Notes: generated by a model not told the origin, from the sequence alone. Numbered from the stretch's first letter, positions 1 to 8,822 are shown. The stretch is 18,905 nucleotides of DNA from an uncultured Treponema sp. (GCA_905372345.1 CAJPPE010000004.1:1-18905); one strand, 5' to 3'. A program made the numbers and translations.

Positions 1-1275
1 GAAAATGGGAAATACCGTATTTTTAAGAATAATATTTTAAAAAAACTTGTCTTTTTTGTGTTTATTTTGCTTTTTTCTCTCCTTTTTGCTCAAGAGAATG
101 AGAAAAATGCTGAATTTCTCTTTAAATTCAAATTTATTGACAATGATGCCTATAAAGTTCACTCCGTTGTAGATGAAAATGTCTATGTAAACGGAAAATT
201 TCATCATAAAGCCCAAATTATCAATAGAATTGAGGTAGAAGTCTCTGATATAAAAACCGATGAGGGCGATAAGACCTCTTCCGCCCTCTTTTCGTGCATG
301 TTTATGACCAGCGAGCAAAATTCCAACAAAACCTTTGACTGGTCCCGAAATTACCCGAGTATTTTTAGGCGGGACGAAGCCGGCTTTTACTCTATAGGCG
401 ATGAATATTTTATGCCTGTGGTACGGAATGTGCCGACATTTCCAAAACATCCTGTTAAACCCGGTGATACTTGGACAGGAGAAGGCTTCGAGGCCCATGA
501 TTTTCGGGATGCCTTCGGGATTGAAAAACCATTTACCTTTCCGTTTAAGGTTGAATATCAATACATAGGTCTTGCAGAAATAGACGGTCAAACCTACCGC
601 CACATAACTGCAAGTTATAACTTAAACCACGTTGTTCCTCAAGAAGTTCTTAAAAATTATAAAGGCGAAATAGATGTGCCTGTCAAAATTTTGGGAAAAT
701 CGAGACAAAACCTATATTGGGATGAAGAAAGAGGAAACCTCTTTTGTTATAATGAAGAATTTAGCATTAAAATGCTCCTTTATTCAGGTTATACATACTC
801 TTTTATAGGAAACGCAAAGGCTGAAGTTATCGAAATAAAAAAGATTGATACCGCAACCGAAGAAGAAATAAAAAAGAGTGTTGAAGACCTGAACCTTGAA
901 AATACCACTATTGAAAAAACCGATGAGGGCTTGACAATCAGTATAGAAAATATCCAGTTTTTGCCCGATTCTGCAATTTTAAGAGAAGCTGAAAAAGAAA
1001 AGTTAAAACAAATAGGCGAAATTCTTTCAAAATTTCCCGATAGAGAATTTTTGATTTCCGGACATACAGCCTTAGCCGGTACCGAAAAAGAAAGACAAAC
1101 TCTTTCTGAGGAGAGGGCAGCAGCCGTAGCCAATTATCTTATTGACTTGGGCGTTCAAAAAAGAGAACACGTATATACCCGCGGTTTCGGAGCCCGCAAG
1201 CCTATCGCCGCCAATAATTCACCTGAAAATATGGCTAAAAACAGGCGCGTCGAAATTACTATTTTGGATAAGTAA
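1..1275 (+). CDS. OmpA-like peptidoglycan-associated protein, 5' end outside the window
   Basis: The reading frame is open from base 1 and ends at TAA 1273-1275. A GTG at 58 would give a 405-residue protein, but no Shine-Dalgarno precedes it and it would cut off the basic part of the signal peptide. The codons before it encode KNNILKK, followed by a hydrophobic core ending LLFA/Q, so the real start is probably left of the window. Numbering from the GTG, residues about 12-290 form an exported domain I do not recognise. Residues 297-405 are an OmpA C-terminal domain with the pattern GHT...LSEERA...VANYLIDLGV...GFGARKP...NRRVEI. This domain normally anchors envelope proteins to peptidoglycan from the periplasm. 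The Asp expected after GHT is Ala338, while the partner Arg353 is kept. The gene converges on nifJ. Confidence 0.85.
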   Translation, partial: ENGKYRIFKNNILKKLVFFVFILLFSLLFAQENEKNAEFLFKFKFIDNDAYKVHSVVDENVYVNGKFHHKAQIINRIEVEVSDIKTDEGDKTSSALFSCMFMTSEQNSNKTFDWSRNYPSIFRRDEAGFYSIGDEYFMPVVRNVPTFPKHPVKPGDTWTGEGFEAHDFRDAFGIEKPFTFPFKVEYQYIGLAEIDGQTYRHITASYNLNHVVPQEVLKNYKGEIDVPVKILGKSRQNLYWDEERGNLFCYNEEFSIKMLLYSGYTYSFIGNAKAEVIEIKKIDTATEEEIKKSVEDLNLENTTIEKTDEGLTISIENIQFLPDSAILREAEKEKLKQIGEILSKFPDREFLISGHTALAGTEKERQTLSEERAAAVANYLIDLGVQKREHVYTRGFGARKPIAANNSPENMAKNRRVEITILDK

Positions 1276-1320
1276 GATTTTTGAAATGAAGTAAATCCGT
1301 CAGGAGATAAGCAGGGGCTT

Positions 1321-1364
1321 GGGGGAAAGGAAAACTTTTATCCGAAAAAGTTTTCCTTTCCCCC
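1321..1364. terminator. 19-bp perfect hairpin between convergent genes
   Basis: Left arm 1321-1339 and right arm 1346-1364 are perfect reverse complements around a six-base loop (1340-1345). The hairpin lies 45 bases after the OmpA-like stop and 6 bases beyond the nifJ stop codon, so it can end transcripts from both sides. Neither side has a good T tract (TAAGTTTTAG on the right), so it could also be a palindromic intergenic repeat or an RNA 3'-end stabiliser. The G5/C5 outer ends and AT-rich centre give the stem an unusual base distribution. Confidence 0.6.
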
Positions 1365-1370
1365 TAAGTT

Positions 1371-4300
1371 TTAGAAGGGCCTATCAGCCAAATACTTGTA
1401 TTCCTGCCACTGCCTCTTAGCCTTAGCAACAGCCTTATCCAAAAGCATTTGAGCTCTTGCAGGATCGGCATTCTTTAAGGTCTTGAAGCGGACTTCTTTG
1501 TACATAAAGTCGGCAAGATTAAAGTCCGGTTCCTTGCTGTCAAGCTGGAAGGGGTTTTTACCCTGTTCGACAAGTCTCGGATCGTATCTGTACAAGGGCC
1601 ATAAACCGCAAGAAACGGCTTCTTTTTGGTTTGTCATACCCTTTGTCATGTTGATACCGTGGTTGATACAATGACTGTAAGCGATGATAATCGAAGGTCC
1701 GTCATAGCTTTCGGCTTCGCGGAAGGCTTTGATTACCTGACTCATGTTTGCACCCATAGAAATATGAGCGACATAGACATAGCCGTAACTTATCGCCATC
1801 ATACCTAAGTCTTTTTTGCTTACTTCTTTACCTGAAGCGGCAAATTTTGCAACTGCACCGATAGGTGTAGCTTTTGACATCTGTCCGCCGGTATTCGAGT
1901 AAACTTCAGTATCCATTACAAGAACATTGATGTTTTTACCGGAAGCAAGAACGTGATCTAATCCGCCGTATCCGATATCGTATGCCCATCCGTCTCCTCC
2001 AAGGATCCAAACGGAGCGCTTGATAAAGTGGTCGGTTAAAGAATCCAGCTCCTTAACCAATTCATCCTTTGAACCTGCTAACTCTTTTTTAAGCTCTGCA
2101 ACAAAGGCTCTCTGATCTTCAATAGCTGCATCATCTTCTTGAGCGTTATTGAGAATCTTATCGATTACGCCTGCTGCAATACCCTTTTCTTTTACCTTAG
2201 CGGCAACTTCTCGGGCATAAACGGCGAGCTTATCGCTTGTCAACCTCATACCGTAACCGAATTCCGCTGCGTCCTCAAACAAGGAGTTAGACCAAGCCGG
2301 GCCTCTTCCGTCACATCGTTTTGTATAAGGTGTTGTGGGCAGGTTTCCTCCATAGATTGAAGAACAACCTGTTGCGTTTGCAATAACGGCTCTGTCTCCG
2401 AAGAGCTGTGAAAGAAGTTTTACATAAGGTGTTTCACCGCAGCCTGCACATGCACCTGAGAACTCGAAAAGAGGCCTCTTCATACCGATACCCTTGGGAA
2501 CGCTTAAATTAAGCTTCTTTACATCGGGATCAGGAATATCGTTAAAGAAGAAGTTCCAGCTTGCAACTTCCTGCTTTCTGTGTTCAACAAAGCTTTCCAT
2601 ATTGATGGCTTTAATTTCAGGATTTTCCTTGGACTTTGCAGGACACTGCTGAACGCAAAGGCCGCAGCCTGTACAGTCTTCTGAAGAAACTTGAATTGTG
2701 AACTTGGCTCCTTCAAATTCCTTGCCCTTATAATCGCAGGATTTAAAGCCCTGAGGCGCCTTTGCCAAAAGTGAGCCGTCATAGGCCTTCATTCGGATAC
2801 AGGCATGGGGACAAACCATTGTACACTGACCGCACTGAATACAGATATCGCTCTTCCAAATCGGAACATGTTCTGCAATAGCTCTCTTTTCGTATTGAGT
2901 GGTAGCTGTCGGGAAGGTTCCGTCTTCGGGCATTTCGCTGACTCTTATATCATCACCTTTTTGGATAGCGACCTTGCCCAAAACATTCTTTACGAATTCG
3001 GGAGCATCGCCTGTGATTGCAGGGTGCATTTTGAGCTTGCTTGTTGCTGTCTTGGGATAATCAACCTTTTCAACTCCCTCAAGAGCCATATCTATTGTCG
3101 TAATATTTTTTTGAACGATTTCCGGGCCTTTTTTTCCATAGGACTTTTCAATGAATTTTTTGATTAGGTCTACGGCTTCGGCTTCAGGCAAGATTCCGAA
3201 GATTTTGAAAAAGGCGGTCTGCATAACAACGTTAATTCGGTTGCCCATTCCGGCTTTTTCTGCAATCTTGATAGCATCGATTACATAGAATTTAGCTTCT
3301 TTTTCGATAATCTGCTTTTGAACCTCAACGGGCATATTATCCCATATTTCGTTCTTTCCGTAAGGAGCATTCAAAAGGAAGGTTCCGCCTTTTTTAAGGC
3401 TGTGGAGCATATCATAGGTTTCAAGATAGCTGAACTTGTGGCATGCAACGAAGTCCGCATTTGTAATTAAGTAGGGCTTTCGGATTGCGTGTTTTCCAAA
3501 TCGGAGGTGCGAAATCGTAAAACCGCCCGACTTTTTACTGTCATACGCAAAGTAGGCTTGTGCCTTATTGTCTGTGGCTTCACCGATAATCTTAATGGAG
3601 TTCTTATTGGCACCTACGGTACCGTCTGAACCCAAACCGAAGAACATAGCCTGATGCATGTCCTTATCTTCAAGTTTAAAGTTGGGGTCATATTTGATGC
3701 TGGTCTTTGTAACATCATCTTCGATACCTACGGAGAAGTTGGTCTTCTTTTCGCCTTCAAGGTTGTCGAATATACCCTTAACCATGGCCGGTGTAAATTC
3801 TTTTGAACCGAGACCGTAGCGTCCGCCGATGATAACGGGATAATGAGTAAAGGGGCATTTTTTTGCAGCCTGCATTTCGCCGATAGCTGTTCTTACATCT
3901 TCGTAGAGGGGTTCGCCCAAGGAGCCTGCTTCCTTACATCTGTCGAGAACTGCAATTCCTTTTACTGTGGCAGGAATAGCTTTTACAAAATGCTCGGCAC
4001 TGAATGGCCTGTAAAGCCTTACTTTAATAACACCGTATTTTCCGCCCTTGGAATTAAGTTCATCTACCGTTTCTTCAACAGTATCAGCACCTGAACCCAT
4101 GAGGATTATGATTTGCTCGGCATCTTTTGCTCCGTAGTAGTCATAAAGGTGATATTGTCTTCCTGTAAGTTTTGCATACTTATCCATTTGTTTTTGAACA
4201 ATTTCGGGAGTAGCAAGATAGTATTTATTTACGGCTTCTCTGCCTTGGAAGTAAATATCGGGGTTTTGAGCTGTTCCGCGAAGTTCGGGATTTTCAGGGC

Positions 4301-4931
4301 TTAAACCGCGTTTTCGGTGAGCTCGAACAAGCTCATCGCTTACCATTTGGCGCATAATGTCATAAGAAACTTCTTCAATTTTTTGAATTTCGTGAGAAGT
4401 TCTAAATCCGTCAAAGAAGTGGAGGAAGGGAACTCTTGCTTCCAATGTGGCTGCATGAGAAATAATGGCAAGGTCCATAACTTCCTGTACCGAGTTGGAT
4501 GCCAACATAGCCCAACCTGTCTGGCGGCAGGCCATTACGTCCTGATGATCTCCGAAGATTGAAAGAGCACTGCAAGCTACGGCTCGGGCAGCAATGTGGA
4601 AAACAGTGCTGGTCAACTCGCCGGCTATTTTGTACATATTCGGAATCATTAAGAGCAAGCCCTGAGATGCGGTAAATGTTGAAGAGAGAGCTCCTGTGGT
4701 CAAGGCTCCGTGTACGGCACCTGCAGCACCTCCTTCGGATTGAAGCTCAACAACATCGGGGACAGTACCCCAAATATTTTCTCTTCCGCGGGCTGAATAT
4801 TCATCAGCGACCTCACCCATCGGACTTGACGGTGTGATCGGGTAAATGGCAATTACCTCGCTTAAAGCGTGGGCAACGTGACCGGCAGCAGTATTACCGT
4901 CGATCATTACAAGTTTTTTTTCTTGGCTCAT
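1371..4931 (-). CDS. nifJ: pyruvate:ferredoxin (flavodoxin) oxidoreductase, single-chain
   Basis: This enzyme oxidatively decarboxylates pyruvate with CoA to acetyl-CoA and CO2 and reduces ferredoxin or flavodoxin in the cytoplasm of anaerobes. The 1186 residues match the usual 1170-1200 of the single-chain family. Visible landmarks are YPITPSSPMGE at 30-40 (pyruvate site), Arg116 in the AARA segment, a gamma domain near 425-630, and two ferredoxin-type 4Fe-4S sites at Cys697/700/703/707 and Cys753/756/759/763. The proximal cluster has Cys828, Cys831, Cys856 and Cys1088. The thiamine diphosphate motif is GDGWAYDIGYGG at 979-990, continuing to NTGGQ near 1013-1017. ATG at 4929-4931 is preceded on its strand by AAGGA, giving a well-placed start. 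The C-terminal tail is shorter than the extended one of Desulfovibrio africanus. It is a single gene, divergent from the TPR gene. Identity is secure. por would be an equally valid symbol. Confidence 0.97.
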   Translation of the reverse strand: MSQEKKLVMIDGNTAAGHVAHALSEVIAIYPITPSSPMGEVADEYSARGRENIWGTVPDVVELQSEGGAAGAVHGALTTGALSSTFTASQGLLLMIPNMYKIAGELTSTVFHIAARAVACSALSIFGDHQDVMACRQTGWAMLASNSVQEVMDLAIISHAATLEARVPFLHFFDGFRTSHEIQKIEEVSYDIMRQMVSDELVRAHRKRGLSPENPELRGTAQNPDIYFQGREAVNKYYLATPEIVQKQMDKYAKLTGRQYHLYDYYGAKDAEQIIILMGSGADTVEETVDELNSKGGKYGVIKVRLYRPFSAEHFVKAIPATVKGIAVLDRCKEAGSLGEPLYEDVRTAIGEMQAAKKCPFTHYPVIIGGRYGLGSKEFTPAMVKGIFDNLEGEKKTNFSVGIEDDVTKTSIKYDPNFKLEDKDMHQAMFFGLGSDGTVGANKNSIKIIGEATDNKAQAYFAYDSKKSGGFTISHLRFGKHAIRKPYLITNADFVACHKFSYLETYDMLHSLKKGGTFLLNAPYGKNEIWDNMPVEVQKQIIEKEAKFYVIDAIKIAEKAGMGNRINVVMQTAFFKIFGILPEAEAVDLIKKFIEKSYGKKGPEIVQKNITTIDMALEGVEKVDYPKTATSKLKMHPAITGDAPEFVKNVLGKVAIQKGDDIRVSEMPEDGTFPTATTQYEKRAIAEHVPIWKSDICIQCGQCTMVCPHACIRMKAYDGSLLAKAPQGFKSCDYKGKEFEGAKFTIQVSSEDCTGCGLCVQQCPAKSKENPEIKAINMESFVEHRKQEVASWNFFFNDIPDPDVKKLNLSVPKGIGMKRPLFEFSGACAGCGETPYVKLLSQLFGDRAVIANATGCSSIYGGNLPTTPYTKRCDGRGPAWSNSLFEDAAEFGYGMRLTSDKLAVYAREVAAKVKEKGIAAGVIDKILNNAQEDDAAIEDQRAFVAELKKELAGSKDELVKELDSLTDHFIKRSVWILGGDGWAYDIGYGGLDHVLASGKNINVLVMDTEVYSNTGGQMSKATPIGAVAKFAASGKEVSKKDLGMMAISYGYVYVAHISMGANMSQVIKAFREAESYDGPSIIIAYSHCINHGINMTKGMTNQKEAVSCGLWPLYRYDPRLVEQGKNPFQLDSKEPDFNLADFMYKEVRFKTLKNADPARAQMLLDKAVAKAKRQWQEYKYLADRPF

Positions 4932-4971
4932 AAAAACCGTCCTTATAAAAGTATTAGGGATTATTCAAGTC

Positions 4972-5001
4972 ATTATATATAGGGAAAAAATATGATTTAA
5001 A
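4972..5001 (-). promoter_or_regulatory. candidate nifJ promoter
   Basis: Read on the minus strand, a perfect TATAAT -10 lies at 4977-4972 with a weak TTTAAA at 5001-4996 (18-base spacer), 40 bases before the nifJ start. A second option farther up is TTGAAA (5071-5066) with TAAATT (5048-5043) at 17-base spacing. The sequence does not decide between them, and the whole stretch is AT-rich. Confidence 0.35.
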
Positions 5002-5042
5002 AGCATACTGCATATAACGGAAATAAATAGTCCCGAAGTTTT

Positions 5043-5057
5043 AATTTATCATAAATT
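5043..5057. promoter_or_regulatory. AT-rich palindrome in the divergent promoter region
   Basis: AATTTAT and ATAAATT (5043-5049 and 5051-5057) form a perfect 7-bp inverted repeat around one central base, lying on the distal nifJ promoter candidate. It could be an operator, but palindromes arise easily in such AT-rich DNA and I recognise no specific regulator site. Confidence 0.25.
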
Positions 5058-5113
5058 TTATATTTTTTCAAGAGTGTAAAGCACATTATGGAAAAATGAG
5101 GCAATGCACTCAA

Positions 5114-5142
5114 TTGACTAAAATCGTTTTTTTATGTACAAT
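5114..5142 (+). promoter_or_regulatory. strong sigma-70-type promoter for the TPR-greA cluster
   Basis: TTGACT (5114-5119) and TACAAT (5137-5142) are separated by exactly 17 bases, a near-consensus housekeeping promoter. The expected start point is about 5149. The Shine-Dalgarno GAGG sits at 5151-5154 and the ATG at 5160, so the leader would be only about 11 bases. Confidence 0.7.
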
Positions 5143-5159
5143 AGTAAATTGAGGATATT

Positions 5160-6098
5160 ATGAGTGAAAGACCCGTACAGAGTAAATTGAATAATGCATT
5201 AAACATCCTCAGGCAGGGAGACCTAAGAGGTTCTTATGCCGAGCTTGAAAGGTTGTTAAAGAATGACCTTGAAAATGCGGAAATCGACTATACTCTAAAG
5301 GGCGTGAGGTTTTGGGAAGATAGGCTTGAAAAAGCGAAAAAAGCTTCGACTCCTCTAGAAAGGGCCGAGATGATGATTTCGCAGTGGAAATCGTTTTTGG
5401 CCTATATTCACCGGCAGGGAGAAGAAAAAGAATCTATCATATATTCCTTAAAATGTGCCGTATTTACGATTGCTTTGGAATTTTACGCAGAGCTGTTTAA
5501 TGAAGAGTCGGAGCTGCCGGATGCAGAGCCCTACCGTAAAATCGGTCTTTGTTATAAGGTCCTTGGAAACTATGAAAAAGCTCTTGAATTTTTGAGGTAT
5601 GCTGCAGAGATAGACAAGAATTCGGGTGCGGTTTTAGCGGATTTGGCCGATTGTTATGCCCTATATGGGGAAATAAAATTTGCAAAAGCTTTTTTTAGAG
5701 AGGCCTTTTTTATAGACCCTGAAGGAATTGAGCTTCAATTTCTTGAGTCTGAAATTATTTGCAGGCTTATTAACCGAGTTTATAATCTTGGCTACAGGGT
5801 TGAAGATATTGCCGATTGGGTGCCTGTGTACGGTGTTATTGACGGTGTTTTCAATGTAAAGCGGGAACTTAGGGCCTTTGAAGTAGGCCAACTGAAGCAA
5901 AATATCTTTTTGATGGAAGGTGAGGTACAAAATGCCTCTCAAGAACAAAAACATAAGCTGATTCCGCGTTTAATAAACCATTATTTTTGGCAGATTGACC
6001 ATTATGTGAGTGTAAATGAAAACAAGTCAAAAATAGATGATCTGCTTTTGCGGATAAAAGTATTGGATCAAAATATATATAATTGCTATATGAGGTAG
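5160..6098 (+). CDS. tetratricopeptide-repeat protein preceding GreA
   Basis: A 312-residue, mostly helical protein without signal peptide or membrane segment, so probably cytoplasmic. Two adjacent TPR units are clear, at about 122-155 (AEPYRKIGLCYKVLGNYEKA, then ALEFLRYAAEID) and 156-189 (GAVLADLADCYALYGEIKFA, then KAFFREAFFIDP). The N-terminal 20-40 residues (LRQGDLRGSYAELERLL) look like a further half-repeat. The remainder is helical and not recognised. TPRs serve as protein-binding scaffolds; the partner is unknown. The gene starts just after a near-consensus promoter and ends 18 bases before greA, so the two are very likely co-transcribed and the protein may act with GreA or its RNA polymerase complex. 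The start is supported by GAGG six bases upstream. Confidence 0.85.
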   Translation: MSERPVQSKLNNALNILRQGDLRGSYAELERLLKNDLENAEIDYTLKGVRFWEDRLEKAKKASTPLERAEMMISQWKSFLAYIHRQGEEKESIIYSLKCAVFTIALEFYAELFNEESELPDAEPYRKIGLCYKVLGNYEKALEFLRYAAEIDKNSGAVLADLADCYALYGEIKFAKAFFREAFFIDPEGIELQFLESEIICRLINRVYNLGYRVEDIADWVPVYGVIDGVFNVKRELRAFEVGQLKQNIFLMEGEVQNASQEQKHKLIPRLINHYFWQIDHYVSVNENKSKIDDLLLRIKVLDQNIYNCYMR

Positions 6099-6116
6099 CA
6101 GATTTTCGGAGGATTT

Positions 6117-8822
6117 ATGTCTGATATACAAAAACAATTGATAGAGATGCTCAATGAAGAAAAATGGACTAGAGCAGCTATAGGAAATTACACAACAAAA
6201 AATTTTGAGGATCTATATAAATTAGTATCTACAGCCAAAAAAGAAAATGTTGTGGACGAAATCAAAGAAATATGTGATGAACATTTAACGCATACAAAAA
6301 ATAGTATAATAGCCCTTTATATTTCAAGCATAATTTCTCTTTCAAATCAGCTTTTGGATGATTCAAATGTTGTAAGCCTAATCGGAATATTTACCGACAA
6401 CCACAGAACGCAAATAGTTGAATATCTTTGTAAAAAGGTACTCGAATACGGAGAATCTAAGTTTGCCCTCCGTACTTTGGCTGAATGTTATAAGGCTGCG
6501 GGAAACGAAGACCTTTATGATATTTGGGAACGCTTGGTCAAGGTGGATTATGATGAGGCTGAGGTTGCTAAACTTTTAGCCGAAAAGTATGAAAAAGACG
6601 GAAATACCGAAAAAACTATAGAATATTATAAAAAAGCCTTGTACCGCTTTATCAACCGCAAGCAAATAAACGGTGTAAAGGAAATCTGGTCAAAACTTGT
6701 TACCTTAATACCTGACGAAATTGACTTTTTCTTCCGAATACAGGCTAAGATTACAGGCACTATGGATAACGGCCGTAATCTTATTTTGATGCAGGACATT
6801 TACCGGTATTACAAGGAAAATGAAAACTGGAATATTTGTATTGATATTTTAAAACTTATCCTTTCTTATGACGAAAAAGACAGCTGGGCTCGTGAAGAAA
6901 TTATCGAGTGCTTTAAAAACAAGTATAAAGATCACAGCCAGCTTGCAGAATACATTAAAGTTTCAGATTTGAGCCAGCCTTGGCGTCCCGTATTTGATGC
7001 TATTGCCGACTTTGAAAAGCATATTTCCTTTGATACGGGCTCCTTTGTATTTCACCGCACATGGGGTGTAGGACGCATTGCTTCAATTAAAGATGATGAT
7101 CTGGTTATAGACTTTGCAAAAAAACGCGGTCACAGCATGAGCCTAAAAATGGGTATTACGGCCCTTCAAACCTTAGATAGAGAGCATATCTGGGTATTAA
7201 AATCTACAGTCAGCAAGGAAACTCTTACAAAAAAAATCAAGAGTGATCCCGAATTGGCCTTAAAGATTATTATAAAGAGTTTTGACAATAACTGCGATAT
7301 GAAAAGGATTAAGCAGGAACTTGTTCCTTCTCTTTTAACAGCCGGTGAATGGACCAGTTGGAATACAAAAGCTAGAAAGGCCCTAAAAGAGAATCCAATG
7401 TTCGGTATCAATTCTGATAATATAGACTTTTACAGCGTAAGAGAGCGTCCCATTGCCGCTGAAGAAAAACTTTCAAACGAATTTAAAGCCCAAAAGAACT
7501 TTTTTGCCAGAATTGAACTTCTCAATGCCTATGATACTTCTGATGCCTGCGATGATGAATCCGATACCTTCCGCGAAATGCTTGATTATTTTGAAGGCTT
7601 CTTAAAAGCCTTTAGTCAGGTAAATGAGCAGGTTATTTGTGCCTATATCCTCGTTAAAGAATTTATTGCAGATAAGCAACAGATTTCGGCCGTAAAGCAA
7701 TATAACTTTGCAGAACTTTACAGCCGCATTGAAGACCCGATGGAGGTATATTCTCAAATAAAGGATAAGGTTTCTATAAAGGGACAGACTCTTCGCCAGA
7801 AATTCTTAAAGTACATAAAAAATCTCATTCCGAATTGGGAAAAAGAATATATCAGACTATTCCCCACGGTTTTATCTTCCGAAATATTGGATGCTCTGAT
7901 AGAAGCCGGCTCTACCGACGATGTGAAGAATTTGGTAAAGGACTGTTTTGAAAATTACCGCATTTACAGAAATGCCGTTATTTGGTTCTTTAAAAATATT
8001 CAGGAAGAAGAATGGTTTAAGGAGCTTGGAATCAGTTTGGAACAGCAGCTGATAGTGCTTATCCATATTCTTGATATTACATACCGAGAAATTGCATCAA
8101 GAAGAAATACAACCGAAAACCGAAAAATCAACCATCAGGTACATACAATCCTCTTTGGAAAAGATGAGCTTTTACAAAACTTTATAATGGAAAGCGATGT
8201 AGATACAATAACGAGGCTTTATACCCTTATAGGGGATATAAAAGACCTCGAGCCGATGATTAAGATGAATATTAGATCCAAGATTGTTGAAAAACATAAA
8301 GACTTTAAATTCTTTGAGATTGAAGAAAAGAGCGTTACGGTTCATGGCTTGATTGTTACGGCAAAGATGCTTGATCTTAAAAATAAAGAGCTTATCGAAA
8401 TCAGGGATGTTAAAATTCCGCAGAATGCAAAGGATATCGGTTTTGCTCTTTCACTCGGAGACTTGCGTGAAAACGCCGAATACAAGGCTGCAAAAGAAGA
8501 ACAAACCCGATTAGGAAATGCCTTGACCAGATTGCAAGATGAACTTGACAGAGCTCAAATTTTTGACCCCACCACTGCCACAGCAAAGAAGGTTTACTTC
8601 GGCAGTAAGGTAAAAATTCTAAACAATTTGACAAATCAAGAAGAAGAGTATACAATTTTAGGACCGTGGGAGTCTGATCCTGCAAACGGTATTATTTCTT
8701 ATATGTCGCCTTTAGGAAAAGGGTTGTTCAACCGCAAAAAAGGAGAAGAGGTTGAATTTGAAGTCAATGATGAAAAAAGGAGCTATAAGATTATAGATAT
8801 CGCTATTGCGGATTTAAAATAA
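6117..8822 (+). CDS. greA: large spirochaete-type transcription elongation factor GreA
   Basis: Gre factors insert a coiled-coil tip into the secondary channel of RNA polymerase and stimulate cleavage of backtracked RNA. Only the C-terminal part, from about residue 755, is GreA: GDLRENAEYKAAKEEQ starts at 781 and carries the two acidic tip residues Asp782 and Glu785. An FKBP-like domain follows from about 826 to 901 (YFGSKVKI, SPLGKGLF, EFEV). Ordinary GreA has about 158 residues, whereas this protein has 901, as is known for Borrelia and Treponema. Residues 1-300 are helical with TPR-like pairs around 115-180. Residues 310-350 (FVFHRTWGVGRI, then alternating beta-type residues) resemble the small Tudor/SH3-like barrels of UvrD/PcrA tails and CarD. 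Residues 370-750 are helical and not recognised. GGAGGA at 6108-6113 fixes the start. It is the second gene of its cluster. Confidence 0.92.
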   Translation: MSDIQKQLIEMLNEEKWTRAAIGNYTTKNFEDLYKLVSTAKKENVVDEIKEICDEHLTHTKNSIIALYISSIISLSNQLLDDSNVVSLIGIFTDNHRTQIVEYLCKKVLEYGESKFALRTLAECYKAAGNEDLYDIWERLVKVDYDEAEVAKLLAEKYEKDGNTEKTIEYYKKALYRFINRKQINGVKEIWSKLVTLIPDEIDFFFRIQAKITGTMDNGRNLILMQDIYRYYKENENWNICIDILKLILSYDEKDSWAREEIIECFKNKYKDHSQLAEYIKVSDLSQPWRPVFDAIADFEKHISFDTGSFVFHRTWGVGRIASIKDDDLVIDFAKKRGHSMSLKMGITALQTLDREHIWVLKSTVSKETLTKKIKSDPELALKIIIKSFDNNCDMKRIKQELVPSLLTAGEWTSWNTKARKALKENPMFGINSDNIDFYSVRERPIAAEEKLSNEFKAQKNFFARIELLNAYDTSDACDDESDTFREMLDYFEGFLKAFSQVNEQVICAYILVKEFIADKQQISAVKQYNFAELYSRIEDPMEVYSQIKDKVSIKGQTLRQKFLKYIKNLIPNWEKEYIRLFPTVLSSEILDALIEAGSTDDVKNLVKDCFENYRIYRNAVIWFFKNIQEEEWFKELGISLEQQLIVLIHILDITYREIASRRNTTENRKINHQVHTILFGKDELLQNFIMESDVDTITRLYTLIGDIKDLEPMIKMNIRSKIVEKHKDFKFFEIEEKSVTVHGLIVTAKMLDLKNKELIEIRDVKIPQNAKDIGFALSLGDLRENAEYKAAKEEQTRLGNALTRLQDELDRAQIFDPTTATAKKVYFGSKVKILNNLTNQEEEYTILGPWESDPANGIISYMSPLGKGLFNRKKGEEVEFEVNDEKRSYKIIDIAIADLK

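Noticed and set aside
37..603. A 188-codon open frame on the minus strand opposite the OmpA-like gene
   Set aside because: It lies fully antisense to a gene with clear domain homology, its product has no recognisable motif, and it is a shadow of codon bias.
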